Below, one piece after another: positions 5,653 through 14,477 of a DNA stretch of 14,477 bases; position 1 is the stretch's first letter; every line of letters starts with the position of its first letter. The notes under the pieces are model-generated. The model searched no databases and was not told the DNA's origin. It worked only from the letters and a program-made list of their open reading frames with translations. This DNA is from Kiritimatiellia bacterium (GTDB taxonomy: Bacteria; Verrucomicrobiota; Kiritimatiellia; RFP12; UBA3636). The stretch spans positions 1 to 14,477 of the forward strand of contig JAFPUX010000557.1 in NCBI GenBank assembly GCA_017413145.1. Reading direction: 5' to 3'. A program made the position numbers and the translations under genes.

Positions 5653-8420
5653 CCGGGCCGCTGCCGGACTACGAGGATCAGGTCTACGCCGCCGTCCTCG
5701 GCAAGACGATCGGCGTCTACATGGGCCGCCCCTTCGAAGGCTGGTGGAAGCGCAGCATCGAGCCGAAGTGGGGCTCGATCGACCGCTACGTGAACGAGGA
5801 CGTCGGCAAGCCGCTCGTCGTCGCGGACGACGACATCTCCGGCACGTTCACGTTCGTGAAGGCGCTCGCCGACTTCCCCGGCGACCCGAACGACGTTCCG
5901 CCGTCGTTTTTCGGCGAGACGTGGCGCAACTACCTTCTGGAGAACCGCACGATCCTCTGGTGGGGCGGCGTCTCGCTCTCGACCGAGCACACCGCGTGGA
6001 TGCGCCTCAAGCAGGGCGTTCCCTCGCCCGAGTCCGGCTCGATGAAGCGCAACGGAAAGGTCGTCGCCGAGCAGATCGGCGCGCAGATCTTCATCGACGC
6101 GTTCGGCATGGTCTGCCCCGGCGACCCGGACCGCGCGGAGAAGTTCGCGGACGGCGCCGCGCGCGTCTCGCACGACGGCGAGGCGGTTCTCGCCGCGAAG
6201 GTCGTCGCGCGCATGGTCGCCGCGGCGTTCGTCGAGAAGGACATGGAGAAGGTCCTCGACGTCGGCGCGGCGACGCTCCCGCCGGATTCGCTCGTCGCGC
6301 AGGTCCACCGCGACGTCCGCGCCTGGTCGCGCGAGGACGGCGACTGGCGCAAGACCTACGACCGCATCTTCGAGAAGTACGGCTACGACAAGTACGGCGG
6401 CAACTGTCACGTGATCCCGAACCACGCGCTGATGGTCATGGCGTGGAGCTACGCGGGAAGCGACTTCTTCGAGGCGCAGCGCATCGTCAACACCGCGGGC
6501 TGGGACACCGACTGCAACGCAGCCAACGTCGGCACCGTTTCGGCGCTCGTCGCGGGACTCGGCCACATCTGCGACCGCTACGACTTCCGCACGCCGTTCG
6601 CCGACCGTGTGGTCATCCCGACCGCAGACGGCACGGACTCCGTCACCGACTGTCTCCGCGTCGCCCGCAACATCGCCGCCCTCGGCCGCCGCGTCATGCG
6701 CTGGCCGGACCTCCCGCCGCCATCGGCTCTGCACGATTTCTCTTTCGCGGGCACTCTCCAGGGGTGGATGGTCGAGCGCCCGAAGGCGGTGCTCTTCGAT
6801 TTGGACGGCACGCTGCTCGACACGCTGCCGGGGTTGACCGCGGCGGTGAACGCGGTCCTGCGCAAGCACGGCGAGCCGGAACGGACGGTCGACGAGGTTC
6901 GCCGGTTCGTCGGCAACGGCGTCCGCAAGCTGATCGCGCGCGCCGCCGCGGGCGGCGAGGAGCGCCCCGACTACGAGGAGATCCTCGCCGACTACCGCGC
7001 GTACTACGACGAGCACGCCGCCGAGGGGACGAAGCCGTATCCGGGGATTCCGGAACTCGTCGCCTCGCTTCGCGCGCGCGGCGTGAAGCTCGGCGTCGTC
7101 ACGAACAAGGACGAGGGCGTCTCCCGCGCGTTGATGGAGACGTTCTTCCCCGGCGCGTTCGAGGTCGTCCGCGGCGGCAACGCCGGGCGCGCGCCGAAGC
7201 CGGACCCCGCCACGCCGCGGGCGGCGCTCGAGGCGCTCGGCGTCGCGCCGTCGGAGGCGCTCTACGTCGGCGACACGGGCGTGGACGCCGAAACCGCACG
7301 CGGGGCTGGGATTCCGCTTCGGCTGTGCTCGTGGGGCTTTCGCGCACGCGGAGAGTTGGAGCAACTCGGCGCGATGATCGTCGATGCGCCGGCGCAGCTG
7401 CTCGGTGCGTTTGAATCTCACGCGGAGTCCGCGGAGTTCGCGGAGTTTGTTGGTAGGGACGCGCCCACGGCGCGTCCGCAACTCGTCACTCGTCACTCGT
7501 CACTCGTCACTCGAGCAGCGCACGCGCTCCGCGTCCGCTTTGCCGGCCCCTGCACCCTTTCCACGCCGGTCTCGGTCCCTGCCGGGCAGTCCGGCGCCTA
7601 CTCGACGCCGAACGCGCCGTGGCTCTACCGCGGCATGACCGCGACGGTCCGCGGCAGGGCAGGGGAGTGGATTCCCGCCGGCGCGACCCTGCGCGCGTTC
7701 GTGCGCCATTCGGGCGGCGCGGTCTCGCGGAGCGAACCGCTCGCGCTCGCCGCCGGCGAGCCCTTCGAGCTGCGTTGGACCCTCGACGGTCCGGCGGTCC
7801 CTTCCGCGGCGATCCTCGACTTCGGCCTCGAAATCGAAGCGCCCGCGGACGGCGAATTCTTCGTGGAAAGCGTCGACTACCGCGGCGAAGTCTCGCTCGA
7901 CTACGGCGACGAATGGAACCCGAAGAGCTGGCGCGACCGCGTCGACGGCTGGATCGACGGCATGGACCGCCAGCTCGGCGCGTTCTCCGACGACGCGGAG
8001 CCGCAACGCCGCTTCGGCAGCGACTGCGACCCGTGCGTCTTCGTGACGGGCAACCGCTCGTGGGGCGACCAGACGCTGCGCTGCCGCTTCAACGTCCACG
8101 CGGCGGACCGCGCGGGCGTGGTCCTGCGCTGGCAGGGCATGCGCCGGCACTATGCGTTCCTGTTCGAAAAGGAGCGCGCCGTGCTCGTCCGGCAGGACTA
8201 CGGCGAAACGGTTCTCGCGGAACGCGCTTTCGTCCTGCCCGAGAACGAAATGGTCGATCTCGAGGCGCGCGCCGACGGCACGCGCCTGTCGCTCCGCGTG
8301 AACGGAGAAACATTCCTTGCGGCCGAAGACGAGACCTTCGCCACCGGCGGCCTCGGCTTCTACGCGAAGCAGGGGCTCCTCGGCGTCGCGAAGCCGTCGA
8401 TCCGCGCCGTCGTCCGCTAG
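5649..8420 (+). CDS. ADP-ribosylglycohydrolase family protein with embedded HAD phosphatase and C-terminal beta-sandwiches
   Basis: A single 923-residue frame with three parts. Residues 1-373 are an ADP-ribosylglycohydrolase (DraG/ARH fold, dinuclear Mg): ADDDISGT (59-66), VSHDGEAV, and GWDTDCNAANVG with D286 and D288. The usual metal-site Thr positions read Ile63 and Cys289, so ADP-ribose may not be the substrate. Residues 374 to about 590 are a complete HAD phosphatase of phosphoglycolate-phosphatase type. Residues about 591-622 are encoded by repeats. Residues about 625-745 and 787-923 look like two beta-sandwich modules, the second LamG or concanavalin-like. Relatives I recall run straight from the catalytic domain into a sandwich with STPV and LYRG-like motifs, so the HAD appears inserted. 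It overlaps argJ by ATGA and is 18 nt from the GH43 gene. No signal peptide is seen, so it is probably cytoplasmic. Confidence 0.85.
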   Translation: MTGPLPDYEDQVYAAVLGKTIGVYMGRPFEGWWKRSIEPKWGSIDRYVNEDVGKPLVVADDDISGTFTFVKALADFPGDPNDVPPSFFGETWRNYLLENRTILWWGGVSLSTEHTAWMRLKQGVPSPESGSMKRNGKVVAEQIGAQIFIDAFGMVCPGDPDRAEKFADGAARVSHDGEAVLAAKVVARMVAAAFVEKDMEKVLDVGAATLPPDSLVAQVHRDVRAWSREDGDWRKTYDRIFEKYGYDKYGGNCHVIPNHALMVMAWSYAGSDFFEAQRIVNTAGWDTDCNAANVGTVSALVAGLGHICDRYDFRTPFADRVVIPTADGTDSVTDCLRVARNIAALGRRVMRWPDLPPPSALHDFSFAGTLQGWMVERPKAVLFDLDGTLLDTLPGLTAAVNAVLRKHGEPERTVDEVRRFVGNGVRKLIARAAAGGEERPDYEEILADYRAYYDEHAAEGTKPYPGIPELVASLRARGVKLGVVTNKDEGVSRALMETFFPGAFEVVRGGNAGRAPKPDPATPRAALEALGVAPSEALYVGDTGVDAETARGAGIPLRLCSWGFRARGELEQLGAMIVDAPAQLLGAFESHAESAEFAEFVGRDAPTARPQLVTRHSSLVTRAAHALRVRFAGPCTLSTPVSVPAGQSGAYSTPNAPWLYRGMTATVRGRAGEWIPAGATLRAFVRHSGGAVSRSEPLALAAGEPFELRWTLDGPAVPSAAILDFGLEIEAPADGEFFVESVDYRGEVSLDYGDEWNPKSWRDRVDGWIDGMDRQLGAFSDDAEPQRRFGSDCDPCVFVTGNRSWGDQTLRCRFNVHAADRAGVVLRWQGMRRHYAFLFEKERAVLVRQDYGETVLAERAFVLPENEMVDLEARADGTRLSLRVNGETFLAAEDETFATGGLGFYAKQGLLGVAKPSIRAVVR
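7421..7447 (+). repeat. Nonamer tandem repeat, CGCGGAGTT, three copies
   Basis: Three adjacent 9-nt units, CGCGGAGTC, CGCGGAGTT and CGCGGAGTT. Being a multiple of three, the repeat keeps the frame and encodes a short AESAEFAEF-like peptide. It lies directly after the HAD domain. Confidence 0.8.
7457..7477. repeat. Perfect hairpin within coding sequence
   Basis: GGACGCGCC (7457-7465) and its exact reverse complement GGCGCGTCC (7469-7477) flank a 3-nt loop, CAC. No run of T follows, so it is not a standard intrinsic terminator. It looks like a short palindromic repeat of the dispersed, REP-like kind, here translated as part of the junction peptide. Confidence 0.7.
7481..7513 (+). repeat. Heptanucleotide tandem array, TCACTCG, 4.7 copies
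   Basis: Four full TCACTCG units (7486-7513) are preceded by a partial unit, ACTCG (7481-7485). The copies are identical. Because the unit is not a multiple of three, the peptide repeats every 21 nt (LVTRHSS then LVTR). It forms the right edge of the HAD insertion, immediately before the host beta-sandwich resumes at about residue 625. Confidence 0.9.
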
Positions 8421-8427
8421 CGCTCCC

Positions 8428-8431
8428 GGAG
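8428..8431 (+). promoter_or_regulatory. Shine-Dalgarno site of the GH43 gene
   Basis: GGAG lies 7 nt before the ATG at 8439, inside the 18-nt gap after the preceding stop. It is the only well-spaced Shine-Dalgarno I found at a gene start in this window, which fits an internal operon gene that cannot use leaderless initiation. Confidence 0.6.
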
Positions 8432-8438
8432 ACAAGCC

Positions 8439-10040
8439 ATGATCCACGCCACCAACCCGATTCTTTCCGGGTTCCACCCGGATCCGTCCATTTGCCGCGT
8501 CGGCGAGTGGTTCTACCTCGCCAACTCGACCTTCCAGTGGTTCCCGGGCGTCGAGCTGCACCGCTCGCGCGACCTCGTGCACTGGGAGCGGTTGCCGTCG
8601 CCGCTGCGCCGCGTTTCGCAGCTCGACCTGCGGGGCGATCCCGATTCGGGCGGCGTCTGGGCGCCGTGCCTCACGCACGCGGACGGCCTTTTCTGGCTCG
8701 TCTACACCGACGCGAAGGAGACGCGCGGCCCCTACAAGGACGTGCACAACTACGTCGTCACCGCCGAAGACCCGTGCGGCGACTGGAGCGAGCCGGTCTA
8801 CCTCAATTCGAGCGGGTTCGACCCGTCGCTCTTCCACGACGACGACGGCCGCAAGTACGTCTGCAACATGCTCTGGGACCACCGCCCCGGCCACCGTCTC
8901 TTCGCGGGCATCGTCGTGCAGGAGTATTCGGTCGCGGAGAAGCGGCTCGTCGGTCCCGCGAAGCTCGTCTACACGGGCACGCCCGCGCTCGGCACGGAGG
9001 GGCCGCACATCTTCAAGAGGGACGGCCTCTACTACCTGATGGTCGCCGAAGGCGGCACGGCCTACTGGCACGGCGTGCAGCTCGCGCGGTCGAAGAGCGT
9101 CTGGGGGCCTTACGAGAGCGACCCGCAGCCGCTCCTCACCGCGAAACACGACCACGACAGTCCGCTGCAGCGCACCGGCCACGGTTGCCTCGTCGACACG
9201 CCGAAGGGCGACCTCTTCGTCGCCTACCTCTGCGGACGCCCGGTGCCCGTCGGATGGGAGAAGCCCTGCCCGCTTTGCCGCGAGACCGCGCTCGTGCCGG
9301 TCGAGTGGAACGCCGACGGCTGGTTGCGCATGAAAGGCGTGGCGGGCGTCGTGCCGCCCGTTGAATTCGACGTCGACCTGCCCGAAGCGCCCGTCGCGCC
9401 CGAGCCGGAGCGCGTCGTCTTCGACGTCCCCGCGCTTCCGACCGCGTTCAAGACGCTCCGCGTGCCGTTCGACGGCGAAATGGGTTCGCTTTCCGCGCGG
9501 CCCGGCTGGCTGCGCCTCTTCGGGCGGGAGTCGCCGATCTCGTGGCAGCGGCAGAGTCTCGTCGCGCGCCGCGTGCAGCACTTCGCGTGCGAAGCGGAGA
9601 CGGAGCTCGAGTTCGCGCCGGACAGCTTCCAGCAGATGGCCGGCCTTCTCCTGATCTACGACGCGAGCAATTTCTTCTTCCTGCACCTCACGCGCGACGA
9701 AGCGACGGCGCAGAACGTCCTGCGCCTCTCCGTGCGGAGCAACCGCGAATTCTCCGAACCGATCCCCGGCGGGTTCGTCCCGCTCGGCGGCGCGACGCGC
9801 GTCTTCCTGCGCGTCCGCAAGGACGTCTTCAAACTGCGCTTCGCGTATTCGACCGACGGCGGGACGTGGACCGACGTCTGCGGCGAGCTCGACGGCTCGA
9901 ACCTCTGCGACGAAGCCTACCGCGAGATGAAGACCGACGGCCACACCGGGCCGTTCGTCGGGATGTCGTGCGTGGACCTCACGTGCCGCCGCGCGCCCGC
10001 CGACTTCCGCTCGTTCGCCTACCGGGCCGTCGCGCGCTAG
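8439..10040 (+). CDS. Glycoside hydrolase family 43 beta-xylosidase
   Basis: The 533-residue enzyme belongs to the GH43 beta-xylosidase/arabinofuranosidase group, which releases xylose from the non-reducing end of xylo-oligosaccharides with inversion. The N-terminal five-bladed propeller has FHPDPS with catalytic base D15, GFDPSLF with pKa-modulating D128, and GTEGPHIF with general acid E187; these are the same residue numbers as in the Geobacillus XynB3 enzyme. A second domain, about residues 330-533, is a beta-sandwich of the usual xylosidase C-terminal type (DNFF-like region YDASNFFFLHL). There is no signal peptide, so it acts in the cytoplasm on imported oligosaccharides. It follows the ADP-ribosylglycohydrolase gene by 18 nt and is probably the last gene of the argJ operon. 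Its stop overlaps the stop of the PaaK-type gene. Arabinosidase side activity is possible. Confidence 0.93.
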   Translation: MIHATNPILSGFHPDPSICRVGEWFYLANSTFQWFPGVELHRSRDLVHWERLPSPLRRVSQLDLRGDPDSGGVWAPCLTHADGLFWLVYTDAKETRGPYKDVHNYVVTAEDPCGDWSEPVYLNSSGFDPSLFHDDDGRKYVCNMLWDHRPGHRLFAGIVVQEYSVAEKRLVGPAKLVYTGTPALGTEGPHIFKRDGLYYLMVAEGGTAYWHGVQLARSKSVWGPYESDPQPLLTAKHDHDSPLQRTGHGCLVDTPKGDLFVAYLCGRPVPVGWEKPCPLCRETALVPVEWNADGWLRMKGVAGVVPPVEFDVDLPEAPVAPEPERVVFDVPALPTAFKTLRVPFDGEMGSLSARPGWLRLFGRESPISWQRQSLVARRVQHFACEAETELEFAPDSFQQMAGLLLIYDASNFFFLHLTRDEATAQNVLRLSVRSNREFSEPIPGGFVPLGGATRVFLRVRKDVFKLRFAYSTDGGTWTDVCGELDGSNLCDEAYREMKTDGHTGPFVGMSCVDLTCRRAPADFRSFAYRAVAR

Positions 10041-11377
10041 TTCTTCCGCAGGTCGAGGACGCGGCGGATCTTGCCCTCGGAGCGGGGCAGGGTGTGCGGC
10101 TCGACGAGCGTGATTTTCGCGGTGAGGCCGGTGATGGACTTCACGGCCGCGCCGACGCGCTTGCGCAGCGCCTCGAGGTGGCGGATGTCGTCCGAGAAGT
10201 TCTCCGGCGTCACCTCGACCTTCACCTCCAGCGTGTCGAGCGCGCCGGTGGGCGTGACGACGATCTGGTAGTGCGGGAGGACCTCCGGGACCTTGAGCAG
10301 GCCCGATTCGACCTGCGAGGGGAAGAGGTTCACGCCGTGGACGATGATCATGTCGTCGCTGCGCGCGTTGATGCGCGCGATGCGGCGGACGGTGCGGCCG
10401 CAGGGGCAGGGGGCCGTCTCGATGCGCGTGAGGTCGCGCGTGCGGTAGCGGATCATCGGGCAGCCGGTGCGGTCGAGCGTCGTGAAGACGAGCTCGCCCG
10501 ATTCGCCGTCGGGCAGCGGCTCGAGCGTGTCGGGGTCGATGACCTCGGGGTAGAAGTGGTCCTCGAAGATGTGCAGGCCCGTGCGGTGGACGCAGTCGCC
10601 GCCGACGCCGGGGCCGGCGATTTCGGTGAGGCCGTAGATGTCGTGGGCGACGAGACCGGTCTCGGCCTCGATGCGGTCGCGCATCTCCTCGGTCCAGGGT
10701 TCGGCGCCGAAGAAACCGTGCTTGAGGTGCATCTCCTTGCGGAAGTCGATGCCCTTCTTGTGGCCTTCGTCGAGAATGTGCAGGAAGTAGGACGGCGTGC
10801 AGGCGACGGTCGTGACGCCGAGGTCCTTCATCAGCATGATCTGGCGGTCGGTGTTGCCGCCGGAAATCGGGAGGACCGAGCAGCCGTAGGCTTCGGCGCC
10901 GTAGTGCAGGCCGAGGCCGCCGGTGAAGAGGCCGTAGCCGTAGGCGACCTGGACGACGTCGTTCGGGGTGACGCCGCCCATCGCGAGGCAGCGCATGACG
11001 CCGTTCGTCCAGACCTGGATGTCGTTCCACGTGTTCGGGATGCAGATCGGCTTGCCGGTCGTGCCGGAGGAGCAGTGGAAGCGGACGATCTCGCTGTTCG
11101 GGGCCGCCTGGAGGCCGGTCGGGTACTCGTCCCGGAGGTCGGTCTTCATCGAGAACGGCAGGAGCTTGATGTCCTTGAGCGTCTTGACGTGTTCCGGGCG
11201 GACGCCGCGCTCGTCGCAGCGCTTGCGGAAGAGCGGCACGCGGTCGTACGCGTACTTCACGATGAACTGCAGGCGGTGGAGCTGCAGCGCACGCATCTGG
11301 TCGACCGGGAGGTAGTCGAGCGCGGAAACGGGATGGACCGGCGTGGCGGAGTCCGTTGCGTAGGTGAAACTGCTCAT
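10037..11377 (-). CDS. Phenylacetate-CoA ligase family (PaaK-type) adenylate-forming enzyme
   Basis: A 446-residue adenylate-forming enzyme that would activate an aryl or related acid with ATP and join it to CoA. Motifs seen: SSGTTGKP (103-110) for ATP, YGLTE (248-252), YRTRDLT (311-317, with D315), CPCGRT (324-329), the hinge region RSDDMIIVHGVNLFPSQVE (339-357), and SEGKIRRV with catalytic K436. Length and order match PaaK. The residue before RSDD is Ala where Gly is usual. No other phenylacetate genes are near, so the substrate may be another aromatic acid such as indoleacetate. The frame stays open for 64 codons upstream, but those are Arg-rich and unlike the family, so ATG 11377 is chosen. 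It has its own promoter and is divergent from clpC. I therefore withhold the symbol paaK. Confidence 0.88.
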   Translation of the reverse strand: MSSFTYATDSATPVHPVSALDYLPVDQMRALQLHRLQFIVKYAYDRVPLFRKRCDERGVRPEHVKTLKDIKLLPFSMKTDLRDEYPTGLQAAPNSEIVRFHCSSGTTGKPICIPNTWNDIQVWTNGVMRCLAMGGVTPNDVVQVAYGYGLFTGGLGLHYGAEAYGCSVLPISGGNTDRQIMLMKDLGVTTVACTPSYFLHILDEGHKKGIDFRKEMHLKHGFFGAEPWTEEMRDRIEAETGLVAHDIYGLTEIAGPGVGGDCVHRTGLHIFEDHFYPEVIDPDTLEPLPDGESGELVFTTLDRTGCPMIRYRTRDLTRIETAPCPCGRTVRRIARINARSDDMIIVHGVNLFPSQVESGLLKVPEVLPHYQIVVTPTGALDTLEVKVEVTPENFSDDIRHLEALRKRVGAAVKSITGLTAKITLVEPHTLPRSEGKIRRVLDLRKN

Positions 11378-11421
11378 GGGGGCGTTCTCGGGGTGTCGCG
11401 CGGAAACGCGGGACGTGCGGG

Positions 11422-11451
11422 AGACTACCACACGCGCGCCCCCGCCCGCAA
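11422..11451 (-). promoter_or_regulatory. Predicted promoter of the PaaK-type gene
   Basis: On the minus strand TTGCGG (11446-11451), an 18-nt spacer and TAGTCT (11422-11427). A run of seven A/T pairs lies just upstream and could be an UP element. The implied leader is about 37 nt. The hexamers are weak matches, supported mainly by the TAG-type -10 shared with other promoters here. Confidence 0.35.
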
Positions 11452-11490
11452 GCGAAAAAAAGTTGCGTTTCCCGCGCGCGGCCGCGCGTG

Positions 11491-11516
11491 CCCGCGCGAA
11501 GCGGCGCTTGCGCGGG
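11491..11516. promoter_or_regulatory. Inverted repeat over the clpC -35 region
   Basis: CCCGCGC (11491-11497) and GCGCGGG (11510-11516) pair, and inside them AAGC pairs with GCTT around a GGC loop, with one unpaired G. The right arm covers the predicted clpC -35 hexamer. It could be an operator, but the sequence is low-complexity G+C, so chance is possible. A further 14-bp GC palindrome lies at 11475-11488. Confidence 0.3.
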
Positions 11517-11536
11517 CGGGCCGTTTTTGCTAGGCT
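11508..11536 (+). promoter_or_regulatory. Predicted promoter of the clpC-like gene
   Basis: TTGCGC (11508-11513), a 17-nt spacer and TAGGCT (11531-11536) preceded by TGC. The -10 ends 8 nt before the ATG at 11545, again predicting a leaderless message. No CIRCE or CtsR-type operator is visible. Confidence 0.45.
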
Positions 11537-11544
11537 TCCGGGCC

Positions 11545-14141
<2,597 letters not shown>

Positions 14142-14145
<4 letters not shown>

Positions 14146-14170
14146 CGCGGCGGCGGCGTTGGCGTAGAAT
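14142..14170 (+). promoter_or_regulatory. Predicted promoter of alaS
   Basis: TTGACG (14142-14147), a 17-nt spacer and TAGAAT (14165-14170): the best sigma-70-like match in the window. The -35 overlaps the clpC stop codon. The -10 ends 26 nt before the ATG, so alaS should have a leader of about 20 nt; a weak GGAA lies within it. Confidence 0.6.
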
Positions 14171-14196
14171 GTCCGGCCACTTCGGAACGAAACGCC

Positions 14197-14477
14197 ATGA
14201 AGATCACCGCCGACCAGCTCCGCAACCTCTACCTCGACTTCTTCAAGTCCAAGGGCCACGCCGTCATTTCCGGCGCGTCGCTCATCCCCGAGAACGACCC
14301 CACCGTCCTCTTCACGACGGCCGGCATGCACCCGCTCGTGCCCTACCTCATGGGCAAGATGCCGCACCCCGCCGGCACGCGCCTCACGGACGTGCAGAAG
14401 TGCGTCCGCACGGGCGACATCGACGAGGTGGGCGACAGCGCGCACCTCACGTTCTTCGAGATGCTCGGCAACTGGTC
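14197..14477 (+). CDS. alaS: Alanine-tRNA ligase, N-terminal part
   Basis: The first 93 residues of alanyl-tRNA synthetase, which charges tRNA-Ala and is cut here by the right edge; the full enzyme is usually about 870 residues. The N-terminal class II catalytic core is easily recognised: LRNLYLDFFKSKGHAVI, the SLIPENDPTVLFTTAGM region, then RLTDVQKCVRTGDIDEVGD and HLTFFEMLGNW, all strongly conserved in the family. The ATG at 14197 gives the normal N terminus. It has its own promoter, so it need not depend on clpC transcription, although both lie on the same strand with only 51 nt between them. Confidence 0.97.
   Translation, partial: MKITADQLRNLYLDFFKSKGHAVISGASLIPENDPTVLFTTAGMHPLVPYLMGKMPHPAGTRLTDVQKCVRTGDIDEVGDSAHLTFFEMLGNW

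Larger units (their letters stand above)
6768..7514 (+). other. Inserted HAD-superfamily phosphatase module within the ADP-ribosylglycohydrolase gene
   Basis: This segment starts with an ATG in frame with its host and encodes MVERPKAVLFDLDGTLLDT, the normal beginning of a stand-alone Gph-type phosphatase. All four HAD motifs are intact: D384 and D386 (DLDGT), T485 (VVTNKD), K517 (PKPDP) and GDTGVD (541-546). An alpha-helical cap lies between motifs I and II. The domain ends near LLGAF at about 7412 with no stop codon and runs through repeats into the host C terminus. AGGGG at 6760-6764, 3 nt before the ATG, might allow internal initiation of the phosphatase alone. Domain identity is firm; that it is an insertion is inferred from the host family plan. 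Confidence 0.75.

Noticed and set aside
6761..6775. Frameshift or sequencing error joining two separate genes
   Set aside because: The frame passes cleanly from one domain to the next with no lost motif on either side, and the host C-terminal modules resume in frame. An assembly error cannot be excluded from sequence alone, so it is listed as a test in the findings.
7457..7477. Intrinsic terminator inside the fusion gene
   Set aside because: The stem is good, but no T-run follows and the reading frame continues for about 300 codons of sensible beta-sandwich sequence.
5640..7496. A 618-codon minus-strand frame opposite the ADP-ribosylglycohydrolase and HAD domains
   Set aside because: A shadow of the true gene, which has intact catalytic motifs; the antisense product is Arg/Val/Asp low complexity.
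7481..7513. Possible CRISPR array
   Set aside because: The units are 7 nt and contiguous, without unique spacers, and no cas gene is present.
11378..11544. CIRCE or CtsR operator upstream of clpC
   Set aside because: Neither the TTAGCACTC/GAGTGCTAA inverted repeat nor the CtsR-type direct repeat is present; only GC-rich palindromes are seen.

Overview
The window is GC-rich bacterial DNA with strong G/C bias at third codon positions and eleven protein genes packed tightly. Gene content points to the PVC superphylum (Kiritimatiellota, Lentisphaerae or Verrucomicrobia): a PVC-style ADP-ribosylglycohydrolase with beta-sandwich tail, a secreted YdjY-like protein, a Gfo/Idh/MocA oxidoreductase, a GH43 xylosidase and short heptamer arrays. 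That placement is inference; no rRNA or tRNA gene is present. The lifestyle suggested is polysaccharide or sugar use alongside housekeeping genes.

Layout. 1-378 (-): start of a membrane protein running off the left edge. 379-563: divergent promoter region with duplicated motifs. 564-1771 (+): YhcH-type sugar protein and a metallophosphoesterase, converging on a minus-strand pair at 1779-4296 (Gfo/Idh/MocA oxidoreductase, then a secreted YdjY-like protein, separated by a heptamer array). 4297-4434: divergent promoters with a 10-bp inverted repeat. 4435-10040 (+): probable operon of argJ, a three-part protein (ADP-ribosylglycohydrolase, HAD phosphatase, two beta-sandwiches) and a GH43 beta-xylosidase. 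10037-11377 (-): PaaK-type CoA ligase whose stop codon overlaps the GH43 stop. 11378-11544: divergent promoters. 11545-14145 (+): clpC-like Clp ATPase. 14197-end (+): alaS, cut by the right edge.

Most notable points. (1) A complete HAD phosphatase, with its own ATG, lies inside the ADP-ribosylglycohydrolase gene, between the catalytic domain and the C-terminal beta-sandwich. Its 3' junction carries a repeat cassette: nonamers, a perfect hairpin and heptamers. (2) That heptamer (TCACTCG) and one in the spacer at 3179-3227 (TCATTCA) look like variants of one family, TCAYTCR. (3) Four promoters have an extended -10 element ending only 8-10 nt before the ATG, which predicts leaderless mRNAs. (4) The first Walker A motif of the ClpC-like protein reads GKR instead of GKT.

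How the genes may work together: YhcH, the oxidoreductase, the ADP-ribosylglycohydrolase/HAD protein and the GH43 enzyme all fit carbohydrate catabolism. argJ, clpC and alaS are core functions. No CRISPR array, insertion sequence, prophage or defence cassette is visible.
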